Origin: Brachybacterium sillae
GTDB lineage: Bacteria; Actinomycetota; Actinomycetes; Actinomycetales; Dermabacteraceae
Assembly (NCBI RefSeq): GCF_025028335.1
Contig: NZ_JAFEUW010000001.1
Location: 930,001-994,000, forward strand
Length of the DNA: 64,000 nucleotides
Direction: 5' to 3'
Shown: positions 21,507-30,613 of the stretch, piece by piece
Layout of the letters: each line of letters opens with the position of its first letter
How positions within the stretch are numbered: the first letter of the stretch is position 1
The notes under the pieces: model-generated
The model's database searches: none
What the model was told of the DNA's origin: nothing
What the model saw: only the letters and a program-made list of their open reading frames with translations
Made by a program: the position numbers and the translations under genes

Positions 21507-22802
21507 TCCCTGGTCGCGCGGCGGCTGCCCGCCGCGCTCGATCTGCTCGGCCCGTTCCACGCGCCGCCGCAGATCCTCCAGCCCCGCCCGGCCGCGGTCC
21601 ACGAGGCCCAGCCGGTCAACGGCGATGACCGCCACCGTCGGCAGCACACACACCGCGAGCACTGGCAGCACCAGGTCGGTGGCCCGCGGGCCCACCTCGG
21701 CGAGGCGGCCGGCGCCGATGCTGCCGGCCGACAATCCCGCCAGCAGCTGGATCCCCAGGGCCAGCAGCAGCGGGTAGGCCACCCAGGCACCCCACCGCTC
21801 CCGAGGTTCCAGGTCGCGGGTCTGCCGCACCAGCAGCACCGCCCCGAGCGCCACCACTGCGGCGGGCAGCAGCACCAGGGCGCGCACCGCCAGGGGGTGC
21901 TCGCCCGGGTCCGGCACCGCGGCCAGGAGCGGCAGAGCGGGCATCACCCCCGTGCTGGAGGCGCCCAGCGTCTGCAGGGTGCCGGTGCCGAGCGTCACCG
22001 ACCCGCCGCACAGCACCACCAGCGCCCACACGCCGAGCGTGGGCAGCAGCGCCAGCTGCAGCAGGATCAGGACCACCCCGCCCACCGGCCCGGGGGCCAG
22101 GGCGTCCGTGAGGGCCACCACGCGGGGCGCCGCCACCAGCAGCAGCACCGCCATGGTGAGCATGCCCAGGGCCGTGAGTCCGGCGGCGCCGACGGCGAGC
22201 GCCCGCGCGACCGCCCCGACGGGGGTGGGCAGCAGCGCCGGAGTGGCCGGGGCCGCACGGCCGTCGCGGCGCGGCCGCGCCAGGGCCAGACCGATCCCGG
22301 CCAGACCGCCGACCACGGCCACCAGTGCGCCACTGACGACGGCGGACAACACCACCGGCCGCACCAGCGGATGCTGAGCCACGGAGGCGATCGCACCGAG
22401 CAGCCCCGCATACACCGCGGTGTACCCGGTGAGGGCCGCCCCGGCGTCACGCAGCGCATGGGGGCGCAGGTGACCGCCCTCGACCAGCCCCAGCGCACGG
22501 CCCAACCGCAGCAGCCGCTCCGCGCTCACCGCCAGCATCACCGCGGTGAGCCCGAAGGGCGTGAGGGTCATGGCGCCGTCCACCACACCGGTGGAGACGA
22601 CGAGCCCGCCGCCGTGCCCGAGGATCGTCGCGTGGATGCCGAGCAGCAGGGCGTCCAGCACGGTGGCGGTGGAGCGGCTGCCGGCGATCTGCGCCGCCAG
22701 CGCCGGCACCACCGTCAGGGCGAGCACCGTGGCCACTGCGATGAGCGCCGAGACGGCGCCCTGCATCAGCGGGGACGCACTGTGGGGGACGTTGCGGTTC
22801 AC
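21471..22802 (-). CDS. perM: DUF6350 / PerM-like integral membrane protein
   Basis: A 443-aa protein with about ten hydrophobic helices and a charged C-terminal tail. Layout and composition match the DUF6350 family, whose M. tuberculosis member PerM (Rv0955) is linked to cell division and lies beside purN-purH. GTG 22802 (VNRNVPHSASPLMQG) has GGAGG 5 nt upstream; ATG 22853 is an alternative. Here ugd and a small gene, on the opposite strand, separate it from purN. The symbol rests on neighbourhood plus topology. Confidence 0.65.
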   Translation of the reverse strand: MNRNVPHSASPLMQGAVSALIAVATVLALTVVPALAAQIAGSRSTATVLDALLLGIHATILGHGGGLVVSTGVVDGAMTLTPFGLTAVMLAVSAERLLRLGRALGLVEGGHLRPHALRDAGAALTGYTAVYAGLLGAIASVAQHPLVRPVVLSAVVSGALVAVVGGLAGIGLALARPRRDGRAAPATPALLPTPVGAVARALAVGAAGLTALGMLTMAVLLLVAAPRVVALTDALAPGPVGGVVLILLQLALLPTLGVWALVVLCGGSVTLGTGTLQTLGASSTGVMPALPLLAAVPDPGEHPLAVRALVLLPAAVVALGAVLLVRQTRDLEPRERWGAWVAYPLLLALGIQLLAGLSAGSIGAGRLAEVGPRATDLVLPVLAVCVLPTVAVIAVDRLGLVDRGRAGLEDLRRRVERAEQIERGGQPPRDQGSAAEETTDPLR

Positions 22803-22924
22803 CAGGCCTCCGTGCACGGGGAGATCCCGGGGGAGCCCGGGACCGCATCCCATGCTCGCACCCGAGGGCACCGAGGGCGGGTGCAGGCGCGCCGGGGCGG
22901 GGCAGGTGCGGCACAATGGTAACG

Positions 22925-24199
22925 ATGCCCGCGCCCGCCTCCGCCCCGTCCTCCCCGCCGATGCTGCACGTGCGCACGGTGCGCCTCGAGGCACCGGTCG
23001 CCCTGCGTGAGCGGATCCCCGCCGACCCCAGCGGCGTGTGGCTGCACCAGGGTGAGGGGCTGCTCGCCGTCGGCGCCGCCGCCGAACTCACCGCCACCGG
23101 TCCCCAGCGTGCCGGCCGCCTGGCCGAGGACTTCCGCGCCCTCGCCGCACGGGCACGGGTCGAGGACGCGATGCGAGTGCGCGGCAGCGGCCTGGTGGCC
23201 CTCGGGTCCCTCAGTTATGCGGCCACCTCGCCGCGCCCGTCGCGCCTGGTGGTGCCGCGAGCTCTGCTGGGGGTGCGCGACGGGGAGGGGTTCCTCACGG
23301 TGATCTCGACCGACGGCCCGGTCACGCAGATGCCACCGGTGGACCGGGTGTTCCCGGTGCGCGCGGTCGCCGCCGACGCCGAGCGCCTCATCGACCTGGA
23401 GCCGCACCTGACCCCCGATGAGTACCAGTCGGTGATCGCCGAGGCCATCGAGCGGATCCGCGCGGGCGCGGTGCAGAAGGTGGTGCTGTCGGCGACGATG
23501 TCGGCCCGCAGCCGGTGCCCGATCGTCCTGGGTGATGTGCTGGCGCGCCTGGCTGATCGTTTCCCCTCCACCTGGGTGTACCGGGTGGGCGATGTGCTGG
23601 GGGCGAGCCCGGAGATGCTCGCCGCTACCGAGGCCGGCGCCCTGCGCAGCCGGGTCCTGGCGGGCTCGCGACCCGTGGAGGACGACGCGCCGCTGGCGGA
23701 GGCCGACCGGCGCGCGTTCCGCCACGACGCCAAGGAGCGTGCCGAGCATGCCTTCGCCGTGGCCTCCGTGGTGGAGTCGCTGGAGCGCATCGCCGTCGAG
23801 GTGCAGGCCCCGGCGGAGCCGTTCGTGCTGCGTCTGCCGGGTATCGAGCACCTGGCCTCCGATGTCACCGCCCGCCTGCCGCAGCACGTCTCCAGCCTCG
23901 AGGCAGCAGGGGTGCTGCATCCCTCCGCGGCGGTGTGCGGGACCCCGCGGGCCGCGGCGGAAGAGGTCATCTCCGCCCTGGAGGGTCTGGATCGCGGCGG
24001 GTATGCGGCGCCGGTCGGGTGGATGGATGCCCGCGGTGACGGCCAGTGGGCGATCGCGCTGCGGATGGGGCATGTGGTCGATGCGCACACCCTGCGCCTG
24101 CAGGCCGGCGGCGGGGTGGTCGCGGCCTCCGATCCCGTGAGTGAGCATGCAGAGGCGCTGGCCAAGATGCGGCCGGTGCTGCGGGCACTGCGCGACTGA
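22925..24199 (+). CDS. menF: Isochorismate synthase
   Basis: It converts chorismate to isochorismate, the entry to menaquinone synthesis. The chorismate-binding domain shows QKVVLSATM, SPEMLAATEAG, VLAGSRP, HPSAAVCGTPRAAAEE and GWMDARGDGQWAIALR. The product is about 424 aa. A CACAAT -10-like element ends 7 nt before ATG 22925, favouring that start over ATG 22916. An entC-like siderophore role is conceivable, but menD, menC and menB are next to it. Confidence 0.92.
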   Translation: MPAPASAPSSPPMLHVRTVRLEAPVALRERIPADPSGVWLHQGEGLLAVGAAAELTATGPQRAGRLAEDFRALAARARVEDAMRVRGSGLVALGSLSYAATSPRPSRLVVPRALLGVRDGEGFLTVISTDGPVTQMPPVDRVFPVRAVAADAERLIDLEPHLTPDEYQSVIAEAIERIRAGAVQKVVLSATMSARSRCPIVLGDVLARLADRFPSTWVYRVGDVLGASPEMLAATEAGALRSRVLAGSRPVEDDAPLAEADRRAFRHDAKERAEHAFAVASVVESLERIAVEVQAPAEPFVLRLPGIEHLASDVTARLPQHVSSLEAAGVLHPSAAVCGTPRAAAEEVISALEGLDRGGYAAPVGWMDARGDGQWAIALRMGHVVDAHTLRLQAGGGVVAASDPVSEHAEALAKMRPVLRALRD

Positions 24200-24214
24200 C
24201 GGGGCACGCCTGAC

Positions 24215-24231
24215 GCGCGTCTGAGACGCGC
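24215..24231. terminator. Short hairpin between convergent menF and htrA-like gene
   Basis: A 7-bp stem GCGCGTC/GACGCGC with a 3-nt loop lies in the 45-nt gap between the two stops. There is no T-run; it is the only terminator-like structure there. Confidence 0.4.
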
Positions 24232-24244
24232 CCGACCCTCGGGG

Positions 24245-25456
24245 TCAGCCGTCGGCCCCGAGCCTGACGGGGAGTTCCTGGACCTCGCCGTCGCGCACCA
24301 GCGTGAGCCGGTGGTCGCTGTCCGGGGTCATGCCGCGGATCACACCGGTGAGGGCTGCGGCGCCGTCGACCGGGACGTCATCGACCCGCAGGATCACATC
24401 GCCCTGTCGCACCCCCGCCGCGGCGGCGGCCTGCCCGTCCTCCACGGTCCGCACCCGGGCGCCGCGCGCCCCGGCCCCGCCCACGGTGGTCTCGGCATCC
24501 TCGGCGACGACCCCCAGTCGGGCATGCCGCGCAGGGCCCCCGGCGATCAACTGATCGGCGATGCTGAGGGCCGTGGCGGAGGGGATGGCGAACCCGAGGC
24601 CGATGGACCCGGCACGCTGCTGCTCGTCGGCGAACGAGGCGATGGAGGAGTTGATGCCGATGACGGCCCCGGTGGCGTCGACCAGCGGCCCGCCGGAGTT
24701 GCCGGGGTTGATGGCGGCATCGGTCTGGATCGCGGAGGTGTAAGCGGTGGCGTCCCGCTCCCCCGTCACCACGGGGCGGTGGAGGGCGGAGACGATGCCG
24801 GTGGTGACGGTGTTCTGCAGTCCCAGCGGGGTGCCGACGGCCATCACCGGCTGCCCGACCTGCACGGCGTCGGAGTCACCGAAGGTGGCGACGGTGAGGT
24901 CCGACGGCGGGTCCTCCAGACGCAGCACGGCGATGTCGGTGGAGGGGTCCTGGCCGACGATGCGCGCCTGATAGATGCGGCCGTCGGCGAGGGACACCGC
25001 GACCTCACGGGCCCCGTCCACGACGTGGTTGTTGGTGACGATGTTCCCCTGGTCGTCACGGATCACCCCGGTGCCCTGGCTGGTGCCCTGCGGCAGCTCG
25101 GCGGTGATCGCCACGGTGCTGGCGGACACCTCGGCGGCGACCTGCTGCCAGTCGGGGTCGGTGGTGGTCCCGTCGGCGGGACGGGAGGCGGTGTCGGCGG
25201 TGCGTTCGTCGCTGCGGTCCGCCGCACGGTCCCCGGTGGGGGCCTCGGCGGTGGTCCCGGGCAGCAAGCGCTCGACGGCGGTGTCCCCGACCAGGGTGAG
25301 CCCGGAGCCGAGCAGGGCCGCGGCCAGGGCGAGGGCTCCGGCGCCGCACCACCCGGGGCCGCGGCGGGTGGGGGCCGGAGCCTCAGGGGCGGGACGCAGC
25401 AGATGGATGTCGTGGGGCTCCTGACCGGGACCGGGGGCGGGGTACGGGGCGCTCAT
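24245..25456 (-). CDS. HtrA/DegP-like membrane-anchored serine protease
   Basis: A 403-aa S1C protease. A cytosolic Pro-rich N-terminus and one membrane anchor (GALALAAALLGSGLTLVG) come first. The trypsin-like domain has the triad in NNHVVDG (His), STDIAVLRLE (Asp) and NPGNSGGPLVD (Ser), and a C-terminal PDZ domain follows (GVRQGDVILRVDDVPV). It probably acts in extracytoplasmic protein quality control. ATG 25456 overlaps the menD stop as ATGA, with GGGAGG upstream, so it is expressed with menD. Confidence 0.92.
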   Translation of the reverse strand: MSAPYPAPGPGQEPHDIHLLRPAPEAPAPTRRGPGWCGAGALALAAALLGSGLTLVGDTAVERLLPGTTAEAPTGDRAADRSDERTADTASRPADGTTTDPDWQQVAAEVSASTVAITAELPQGTSQGTGVIRDDQGNIVTNNHVVDGAREVAVSLADGRIYQARIVGQDPSTDIAVLRLEDPPSDLTVATFGDSDAVQVGQPVMAVGTPLGLQNTVTTGIVSALHRPVVTGERDATAYTSAIQTDAAINPGNSGGPLVDATGAVIGINSSIASFADEQQRAGSIGLGFAIPSATALSIADQLIAGGPARHARLGVVAEDAETTVGGAGARGARVRTVEDGQAAAAAGVRQGDVILRVDDVPVDGAAALTGVIRGMTPDSDHRLTLVRDGEVQELPVRLGADG

Positions 25457-27120
25457 GAATCCTCCCTGACGCAGAGCAGTCGGCGGCGCGGCGCGGGGTC
25501 GGTGAGCGCAGCGGGCAGGTCGGTGGCACGCAGCGTGCGGGACGGGACCCCGAGGGCCTGCGCCGCCGCGGCGATGTCCGTGCCGTGGGGGGTGGTGAAG
25601 AAGCGGCGCACCAGGGCGGCGGGGGCGGCGGCGTGTTCGAGGCCGGCGAAGATCCGGCCCCCGTCGTCGTCGACCACGATCACGTCGAGAGGTGGCTGCT
25701 CCTCGTCGGGGCCGATGATCAGCCCGGTGAGGTCGTGCAGGGCGGTGAGGTCCCCGACGAGCACATGCACCCGTCCGGGGGCGTCGCGACGGGCGAGTGC
25801 CACTCCGGTGGCGGTGCTGAGCAGGCCGTCGATCCCGGCGACACCACGGTTGGCGAGGACGGTGGCTCTCGTGGGTCCGGCGCTGCGTTCGAGGTCGCGC
25901 ACCAGGCTGCTGGAGCCGAGCACCAGCACGTCCTCCGGCCCTGCGGCCTCCCACACGGCGAGGGCCGCCTGAGCCTGCCACGGCAGGGACCCCGGGCCGG
26001 TCCCGTCGGCGGCGAGCCGCCGCCACTGCTGTGCGAAGTCCCGCTGCGCCTGCGCCATCTGAGAGCCGGGGGCGACGGGCTCCACGGCGGGCGCCACCAG
26101 GCGGGCGCGTCGGGCGGCATCGGGCCACGGGCCGGTCGGGTCGACCACCACCACGTCGACCCGCGGATCGCCGAGGAGTCCCGACACCACGGGCCGCGAG
26201 AGGGTGGGGCGACCGAGCACGAGCACCCGGTCGGGGCGGGCCGGGTGCTCCTCCCCCGCCAGGACCTGCGGCAGCAGGGTCGGGTAGGTGGGGATCAGGG
26301 CCGCTCCTCGGCGGGCACCCGAGGCGGGTTCGGCCAGCAGCGGGAGGTCGTGGGCCTCGGCCAGACGGGCGGCCTCGACCCCGGCGCCATCACCGGCGAC
26401 CAGGACGGTGCGGCCGGTCACCTCCACCGGCACCGGCTCGGGCGCGGAGGCGGGGATCCGGCGCGTGAGGGTGAGGGCGGGTGCCGACGGGTCGTCGGCA
26501 CCGACGGGCGCGGACGGCACCAGGGGGTCGCGGAAACCGAGGTTCAGGTGCACCGGCCCGGCCGCGGCGCCGATCTCGCCGCGCGCAGCGGCCACCGCTC
26601 GCGCGGCGGTGCCGACGACGGTGCGCAGGTGTGCCGCCTCGGCGCGGTCGGCGGCGGGGGCCGGCAGATCGGCGGCGAACCGCACGGCGTCGCCGTACAG
26701 GCCCACCTGGTGGACGGTCTGGTTGGCACCGGTGTCGCGCAGCTCCGCAGGACGATCGGCGGTGAGGGCGAGCAGCGGCACGCGAGCGTGGTGGGCCTCG
26801 AGGATCGCGGCGTGCAGGTGCGCAGTGGCGGTGCCCGAGGTCGTCACCACCGCCGCGGGATGCTGCGGCGCCCCGCGGGAGAGCCCCAGGGCGGTGAAAG
26901 AGGCGGCGCGTTCATCGATCCGCACGTGCACCCGCAGATCCCGGGCGAGGTCGGGGGCGGCGAGCGCATGCACCAGCGGGGCCGAGCGGGAGCCCGGGGA
27001 CAGCACCACGTCGCGCACCCCCAGACCGATCAGCGCCCGCCACAGCACGATCGCGGCGTCGACCGCCCCGGAACCGGTGGGGGCGGCGGGGCGGATGGTC
27101 TCGGGTGGGGCGGCGGTCAC
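25453..27120 (-). CDS. menD: SEPHCHC synthase (MenD)
   Basis: The ThDP-dependent enzyme joins isochorismate and 2-oxoglutarate in menaquinone synthesis. The 555-aa protein has the N-terminal SPGSRSAPLVHALA, the acidic IDERAASFTALGLSRG containing the ThDP-activating Glu, and the cofactor-binding GDLTALHDLTG through VVDDDGGRIF. GTG 27120 lies 4 nt after the menC stop. It overlaps the protease gene by 4 nt. Confidence 0.96.
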   Translation of the reverse strand: MTAAPPETIRPAAPTGSGAVDAAIVLWRALIGLGVRDVVLSPGSRSAPLVHALAAPDLARDLRVHVRIDERAASFTALGLSRGAPQHPAAVVTTSGTATAHLHAAILEAHHARVPLLALTADRPAELRDTGANQTVHQVGLYGDAVRFAADLPAPAADRAEAAHLRTVVGTAARAVAAARGEIGAAAGPVHLNLGFRDPLVPSAPVGADDPSAPALTLTRRIPASAPEPVPVEVTGRTVLVAGDGAGVEAARLAEAHDLPLLAEPASGARRGAALIPTYPTLLPQVLAGEEHPARPDRVLVLGRPTLSRPVVSGLLGDPRVDVVVVDPTGPWPDAARRARLVAPAVEPVAPGSQMAQAQRDFAQQWRRLAADGTGPGSLPWQAQAALAVWEAAGPEDVLVLGSSSLVRDLERSAGPTRATVLANRGVAGIDGLLSTATGVALARRDAPGRVHVLVGDLTALHDLTGLIIGPDEEQPPLDVIVVDDDGGRIFAGLEHAAAPAALVRRFFTTPHGTDIAAAAQALGVPSRTLRATDLPAALTDPAPRRRLLCVREDS

Positions 27121-27124
27121 GTGC

Positions 27125-28108
27125 TCAGGCTAACCGGGCGGCGCAGTCGGTGAGGCGGTGCTGCCAGTACTGGCCCACCTCCGGGTCGGTCGGAGACTCG
27201 ACGGTCTCCGGTGCGAGGGGGGGCCGGGTGACCGGCAGCTCCCCCGCGGTGGGGACGAGCCGGTCGTCGGTGGCGACGACATCCGTGGTGAGCAGACTGC
27301 CGGTGCCGAGACCACAGGCGTACGGCAGCTCGGGCAGGGCGGCGGCGAGCGCCAGTCCGGCCGACAGCCCGATGCTGGTCTCCACGGCACTGGAGACGAC
27401 GACGGGCAGGCCGGCCTCGGCGGCGAGGTCCAGGCAGCGCTGCACTCCGCCGAGGGGCTGCACCTTCAGCACCAGCACGTCGGCGGCGCGGGCGCGGGCC
27501 ACCCGGAGCGGGTCCTCGGCGCGCCGCACCAGTTCATCGGCGGCCACGGGCACGTCCAGCCGGGAGCGCAGCTCGGCGAGGTCCTCCAGCGCCGCGACGG
27601 GCTGCTCGACGTATTCGAGACCCCCGGCGGCGCGGTCCAGCACGGGCACCGCCCGCAACGCCTCCTCGAGGGTCCAGGCGGCGTTGGCGTCGATGCGCAC
27701 CCGGCCTCCGGGGCCGAGGGCGTCCCGCACGGCGGCGACGCGCTCGACGTCGGCCTCCAGAGAGGACCCGGGGTCGGCGACCTTCACCTTGGCGGTGCGG
27801 GCGCCGGACTCGCGGACGATCCGCTGGGCGCGCTGCGGGTCGACCACGGGGATGGTGGCGTTGACGGGGATCGTGGTGCGGCGCGCCGCCGGCCGGGCCG
27901 TGGTCGCGTCCTCGAGGGCGGCGCGCAGCCAGGCGGCGGATTCGCCGGCGTCGTAGTCGCGGAACGGGGAGAACTCCGCCCAGCCCGCGGGGCCGTGCAG
28001 GAGCACGCCCTCGCGCACGTCGATCCGCCGGAAGCGGGTGGTCATCGGGATCGAGAACGCGACGGCGCGGTCGATGCCCCGGTCGCGCAGCGGAGCGGGA
28101 ATGCGCAT
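27125..28108 (-). CDS. menC: o-Succinylbenzoate synthase
   Basis: An enolase-superfamily dehydratase that makes OSB from SHCHC. The catalytic set is visible: TAKVKVAD (KxK), VRIDANAAW (metal Asp), YVEQPV (Glu), AADE (metal) and VVSSAVETSIG. The 327-aa length is usual. ATG 28108 follows a GACAAT -10 by exactly 6 nt. It is divergent from menB and leads the menC-menD-protease transcript. Confidence 0.94.
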   Translation of the reverse strand: MRIPAPLRDRGIDRAVAFSIPMTTRFRRIDVREGVLLHGPAGWAEFSPFRDYDAGESAAWLRAALEDATTARPAARRTTIPVNATIPVVDPQRAQRIVRESGARTAKVKVADPGSSLEADVERVAAVRDALGPGGRVRIDANAAWTLEEALRAVPVLDRAAGGLEYVEQPVAALEDLAELRSRLDVPVAADELVRRAEDPLRVARARAADVLVLKVQPLGGVQRCLDLAAEAGLPVVVSSAVETSIGLSAGLALAAALPELPYACGLGTGSLLTTDVVATDDRLVPTAGELPVTRPPLAPETVESPTDPEVGQYWQHRLTDCAARLA

Positions 28109-28114
28109 GGTCCC

Positions 28115-28120
28115 ATTGTC
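28115..28120 (-). promoter_or_regulatory. -10 element of menC, leaderless
   Basis: GACAAT on the minus strand lies 6 nt from ATG 28108. It is divergent to the menB element 37 nt away. Confidence 0.55.
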
Positions 28121-28157
28121 GCGTCGGGCCGGTCTCCTGCGCGGTCGGGTCCGCCGC

Positions 28158-28163
28158 TAGCCT
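28158..28163 (+). promoter_or_regulatory. -10 element of menB, leaderless
   Basis: TAGCCT is followed after 6 nt (GACGGC) by ATG 28170. The same TAGCCT with the same spacing precedes menE. Confidence 0.6.
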
Positions 28164-28169
28164 GACGGC

Positions 28170-29105
28170 ATGAGTGAGCACAGCGCACCCCGGATCTCCG
28201 ACACCTTCGACCCCGCTGCGTGGCGGGAGGTCAGTCCGGGTGAGTACGGCGGGGAGCCGTTCACCGACGTCACCTACCACCGCGCGGTGGACGTGCCCGC
28301 GGTGCGCATCGCCTTCGACCGTCCCGAGGTGCGCAACGCGTTCCGTCCCCGCACCGTGGATGAGCTGTACCGGGCGCTGGATCACGCCCGCCTGGACACC
28401 ACCGTCGGCACGATCCTTCTCACCGGCAACGGCCCCTCCCCCAAGGACGGCGGTTACGCCTTCTGCTCCGGCGGGGACCAGCGCATCCGCGGCAGGAGCG
28501 GCTACGAGTACTCCGAACAGGAGGATTCGGCCGATGTGCGGCAGCGCTCCGCGGGCCGTCTGCACATCCTCGAGGTGCAGCGCCTGATGCGCACCATGCC
28601 GAAGGTCGTCATCGCCGTGGTCAACGGCTGGGCGGCCGGGGGCGGCCATTCCATGCATGTGGTGGCGGACCTGTCGATCGCCTCCCGGCAGCACGCCCGC
28701 TTCAAGCAGACCGACGCGAACGTGGGCTCCTTCGACGGCGGCTACGGTTCCGCGTACCTCGCGAAGCAGGTGGGACAGAAGCGGGCCCGCGAGATCTTCT
28801 TCCTCGCCGAGGAGTACTCCGCGCAGGAGGCCTACGACTGGGGCGCCGTGAACCGCGTGGTGGACCACGACCACCTGGAGCAGGAGGCGCTGGCGATGGC
28901 CGCGACGATCGCCACCAAGTCCCCGCAGGCGATCCGCATGCTGAAGTTCGCCTTCAACCTGGCCGATGACGGCCTCATGGGACAGCAGGTGTTCGCCGGG
29001 GAGGCGACCCGTCTGGCCTACATGACGGAGGAGGCGCAGGAGGGCCGCGACGCGTTCCTCGCCAAGCGCGAGCCCGATTGGAGCGCGTTCCCCCACCCCC
29101 AGTGA
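28170..29105 (+). CDS. menB: 1,4-Dihydroxy-2-naphthoyl-CoA synthase
   Basis: The crotonase-fold enzyme cyclises OSB-CoA to DHNA-CoA. The 311-aa product has AFCSGGDQRIRG (oxyanion loop), VNGWAAGGGHSMHVVADLS, and the MenB-typical TDANVGSFDGGYGSAYLAKQVGQKRAREIFFL. It is the last intact men gene before the island. A terminator follows 35 nt after the stop. Confidence 0.97.
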   Translation: MSEHSAPRISDTFDPAAWREVSPGEYGGEPFTDVTYHRAVDVPAVRIAFDRPEVRNAFRPRTVDELYRALDHARLDTTVGTILLTGNGPSPKDGGYAFCSGGDQRIRGRSGYEYSEQEDSADVRQRSAGRLHILEVQRLMRTMPKVVIAVVNGWAAGGGHSMHVVADLSIASRQHARFKQTDANVGSFDGGYGSAYLAKQVGQKRAREIFFLAEEYSAQEAYDWGAVNRVVDHDHLEQEALAMAATIATKSPQAIRMLKFAFNLADDGLMGQQVFAGEATRLAYMTEEAQEGRDAFLAKREPDWSAFPHPQ

Positions 29106-29140
29106 CGGTCACCCCGGTGCGGGTGCGCACCGGGCGGTGT

Positions 29141-29176
29141 GTCGGAGACGCGGTTCCCCGGATCCGCGTCTCCGAC
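29141..29176 (+). terminator. Terminator of menB
   Basis: A perfect 13-bp stem (29141-29153 with 29164-29176) with a 10-nt loop is followed by TTTCGTC. It isolates menB from the exported-protein gene. Confidence 0.8.
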
Positions 29177-29282
29177 TTTCGTCGGGGGTGCCGTCGCTTC
29201 CGATCCGGGCCGTCCGACAACAAGGCGGTCGATCGACTCCGCAGTAAGACGTGCTGACCTGCAGCTTCGGCAAACGCTCGTT

Positions 29283-29294
29283 GAGTGATCACTC
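29283..29294. promoter_or_regulatory. Perfect 12-bp palindrome upstream of the exported-protein gene
   Basis: GAGTGATCACTC, followed by a related half GTGGTGAGTG at 29305-29314, lies in the 286-nt region before the gene at 29463. It could be an operator. Nothing else in 29177-29450 looks like a gene. Confidence 0.3.
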
Positions 29295-29462
29295 CACCAC
29301 CCCTGTGGTGAGTGACGCCCTTCACACGCACTGCGCGATGGTTGATCTCATCCTTTCGCACCAGTACGGTGTGCGCATCGCCGCAGATGTCTGTTTTGGG
29401 CTTAATGCCCCCTTCTCGTGGAGTCGGCGAGGCCTCCACGAGGCAGGCACCGAGGAGGAGCC

Positions 29463-29830
29463 GTGCACACCGAGACCACCCCCACCATCAGCCGCCGCGC
29501 CATCGCCCGCGGCGTCGCCTGGGCCGCCCCCACCGCGCTGATGGCCACGGCCGCTCCCGCGCTCGCCGCCTCCCGTCCGACGGCCACCACCGTGACCCCT
29601 CACAGCTACGAGTTCCGCTACTTCTGGGAGTCCGGCACCTCGCTCTCCTGCCGCACCTCCGGCGGGTACATCAACACCGAGGCCTGCACGCCGAGCGGTG
29701 GCCCCACCACCACCCTCGGGAAGAAGGACGGCGACTGCCGCCGCGACCCCAACACCTCCATCGGGATCTGGTTCGAGGCGGCCACCAGCGCGACCGTGCG
29801 TGTGGAGTCGGTGACGGTCACCTACACCTT
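29463..29830 (+). pseudogene. Tat-exported protein of unknown function, 5' half (interrupted by the island)
   Basis: GTG 29463 (AGGAGGAG upstream) opens a product with a twin-arginine signal: SRRAIARGVAWAAPTALMATAAPALAAS, cleaved near ALA-AS. The mature part is Thr/Ser-rich with paired cysteines and no recognised domain. After VTVTYT (codon 122) the frame runs into IS sequence at 29831. The missing C-terminal 118 codons are at 52051-52407, and joining the halves after removing a 4-bp target copy gives an in-frame 240-aa protein. Confidence 0.8.
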
Positions 29831-29913
29831 TGGGCTGACCCCGTTTCGTAGGTCCAGTCGTTATGAGAGTCGTCCTGTTGCCCGCGGTCGCGGGCAGGGA
29901 GACTGGTCAGATC

Positions 29914-30198
29914 ATGACGAACAGCAGGAAGCGTCACACCCCCGAGCAGGTCGTCCGTAAGCTCGGGCAGGCCGACAGGATGCTCGCCGATGGTCAGGAC
30001 GTCTCGGCGGTGTGCCGGGAGCTCGGGGTGTCCGAGCAGACGTACTACCGGTGGCGGAACCAGTACGGCGGCCTCAAGGCCGACGACGCAAAGCGCCTGA
30101 AGGAGCTGGAGAAGCAGAACGCGACCCTGAAGCGTCTGCTCGCGGAAGCAGAGCTGGAGAAGGCCGCGCTCAAGGAGCTGGCTGAGGGAAACTTCTAA
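29914..30198 (+). CDS. IS3-family transposase OrfA (copy A1)
   Basis: A 94-aa DNA-binding OrfA: a helix-turn-helix (TPEQVVRKLGQADRMLADG, VCRELGVSEQTYYRWRNQYGG) followed by a leucine-zipper-like coiled coil (LKELEKQNATLKRLLAEAELEK). It ends at a GGGAAAC stretch where IS3 elements make the OrfAB fusion by -1 frameshifting. The partner OrfB is truncated, so this copy cannot transpose by itself. Confidence 0.88.
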   Translation: MTNSRKRHTPEQVVRKLGQADRMLADGQDVSAVCRELGVSEQTYYRWRNQYGGLKADDAKRLKELEKQNATLKRLLAEAELEKAALKELAEGNF

Positions 30199-30613
30199 GC
30201 CCGGACAGGCGCCGCGCCGCCGTCGATCACCTCAAGCGCAAGGTGCGGGTGAGCGAACGGATGGCGTGCCGTCTGGTCGGGCTGAGCCGCTGCGCGTACC
30301 GGCGACCGCTCAAGGGCGACACGGTCGCGGACCCGGATCGGGCGCTCAGGGAGTGGCTGCGTGCCTGGGCGAAGGACCATCCCCGCTACGGGTATCGGCG
30401 GGCGTATCACGACGCCCGCGCCGAGGGGTGGGTGGTGAACCACAAGAAGATCCAACGCCTGTGGCGTGACGAAGGGCTCCGGGTCCCGCAGCGGCGTCGA
30501 CGCAAGCGCGTCGGGTCCTCGACCGTCGACGCGCCGACGGCGGACGCGCCGAACGTGGTGTGGGCGGTGGACTTCCAGTTCGACGCCGACGAGCACGGAC
30601 GACCGATCAAGAT
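30198..30613 (+). pseudogene. IS3-family transposase OrfB, truncated (copy A1)
   Basis: The N-terminal half of OrfB (MACRLVGLSRCAYRR through VVWAVDFQFDADEHGRPIK) is present in the -1 frame relative to OrfA. It includes the first catalytic Asp (AVDFQFD). The IS256-family element interrupts it; the catalytic core continues only in the remnant at 51744-52048. Confidence 0.85.
30605..30613. repeat. 9-bp target duplication of the IS256-family element, left copy
   Basis: GATCAAGAT here and at 32042-32050 flanks the element directly. The undisturbed target is seen in copy A2 at 45725-45733. Confidence 0.85.

Larger units (their letters stand above)
29831..30613 (+). mobile_element. IS3-family element A, left part (copy A1)
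   Basis: It corresponds base for base to 44951-45733 of the complete copy A2 with only a few differences. It is cut at 30613 by the IS256-family insertion. The right end of the element is at 51744-52048; 159 nt of the middle are absent from the island. Confidence 0.85.
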
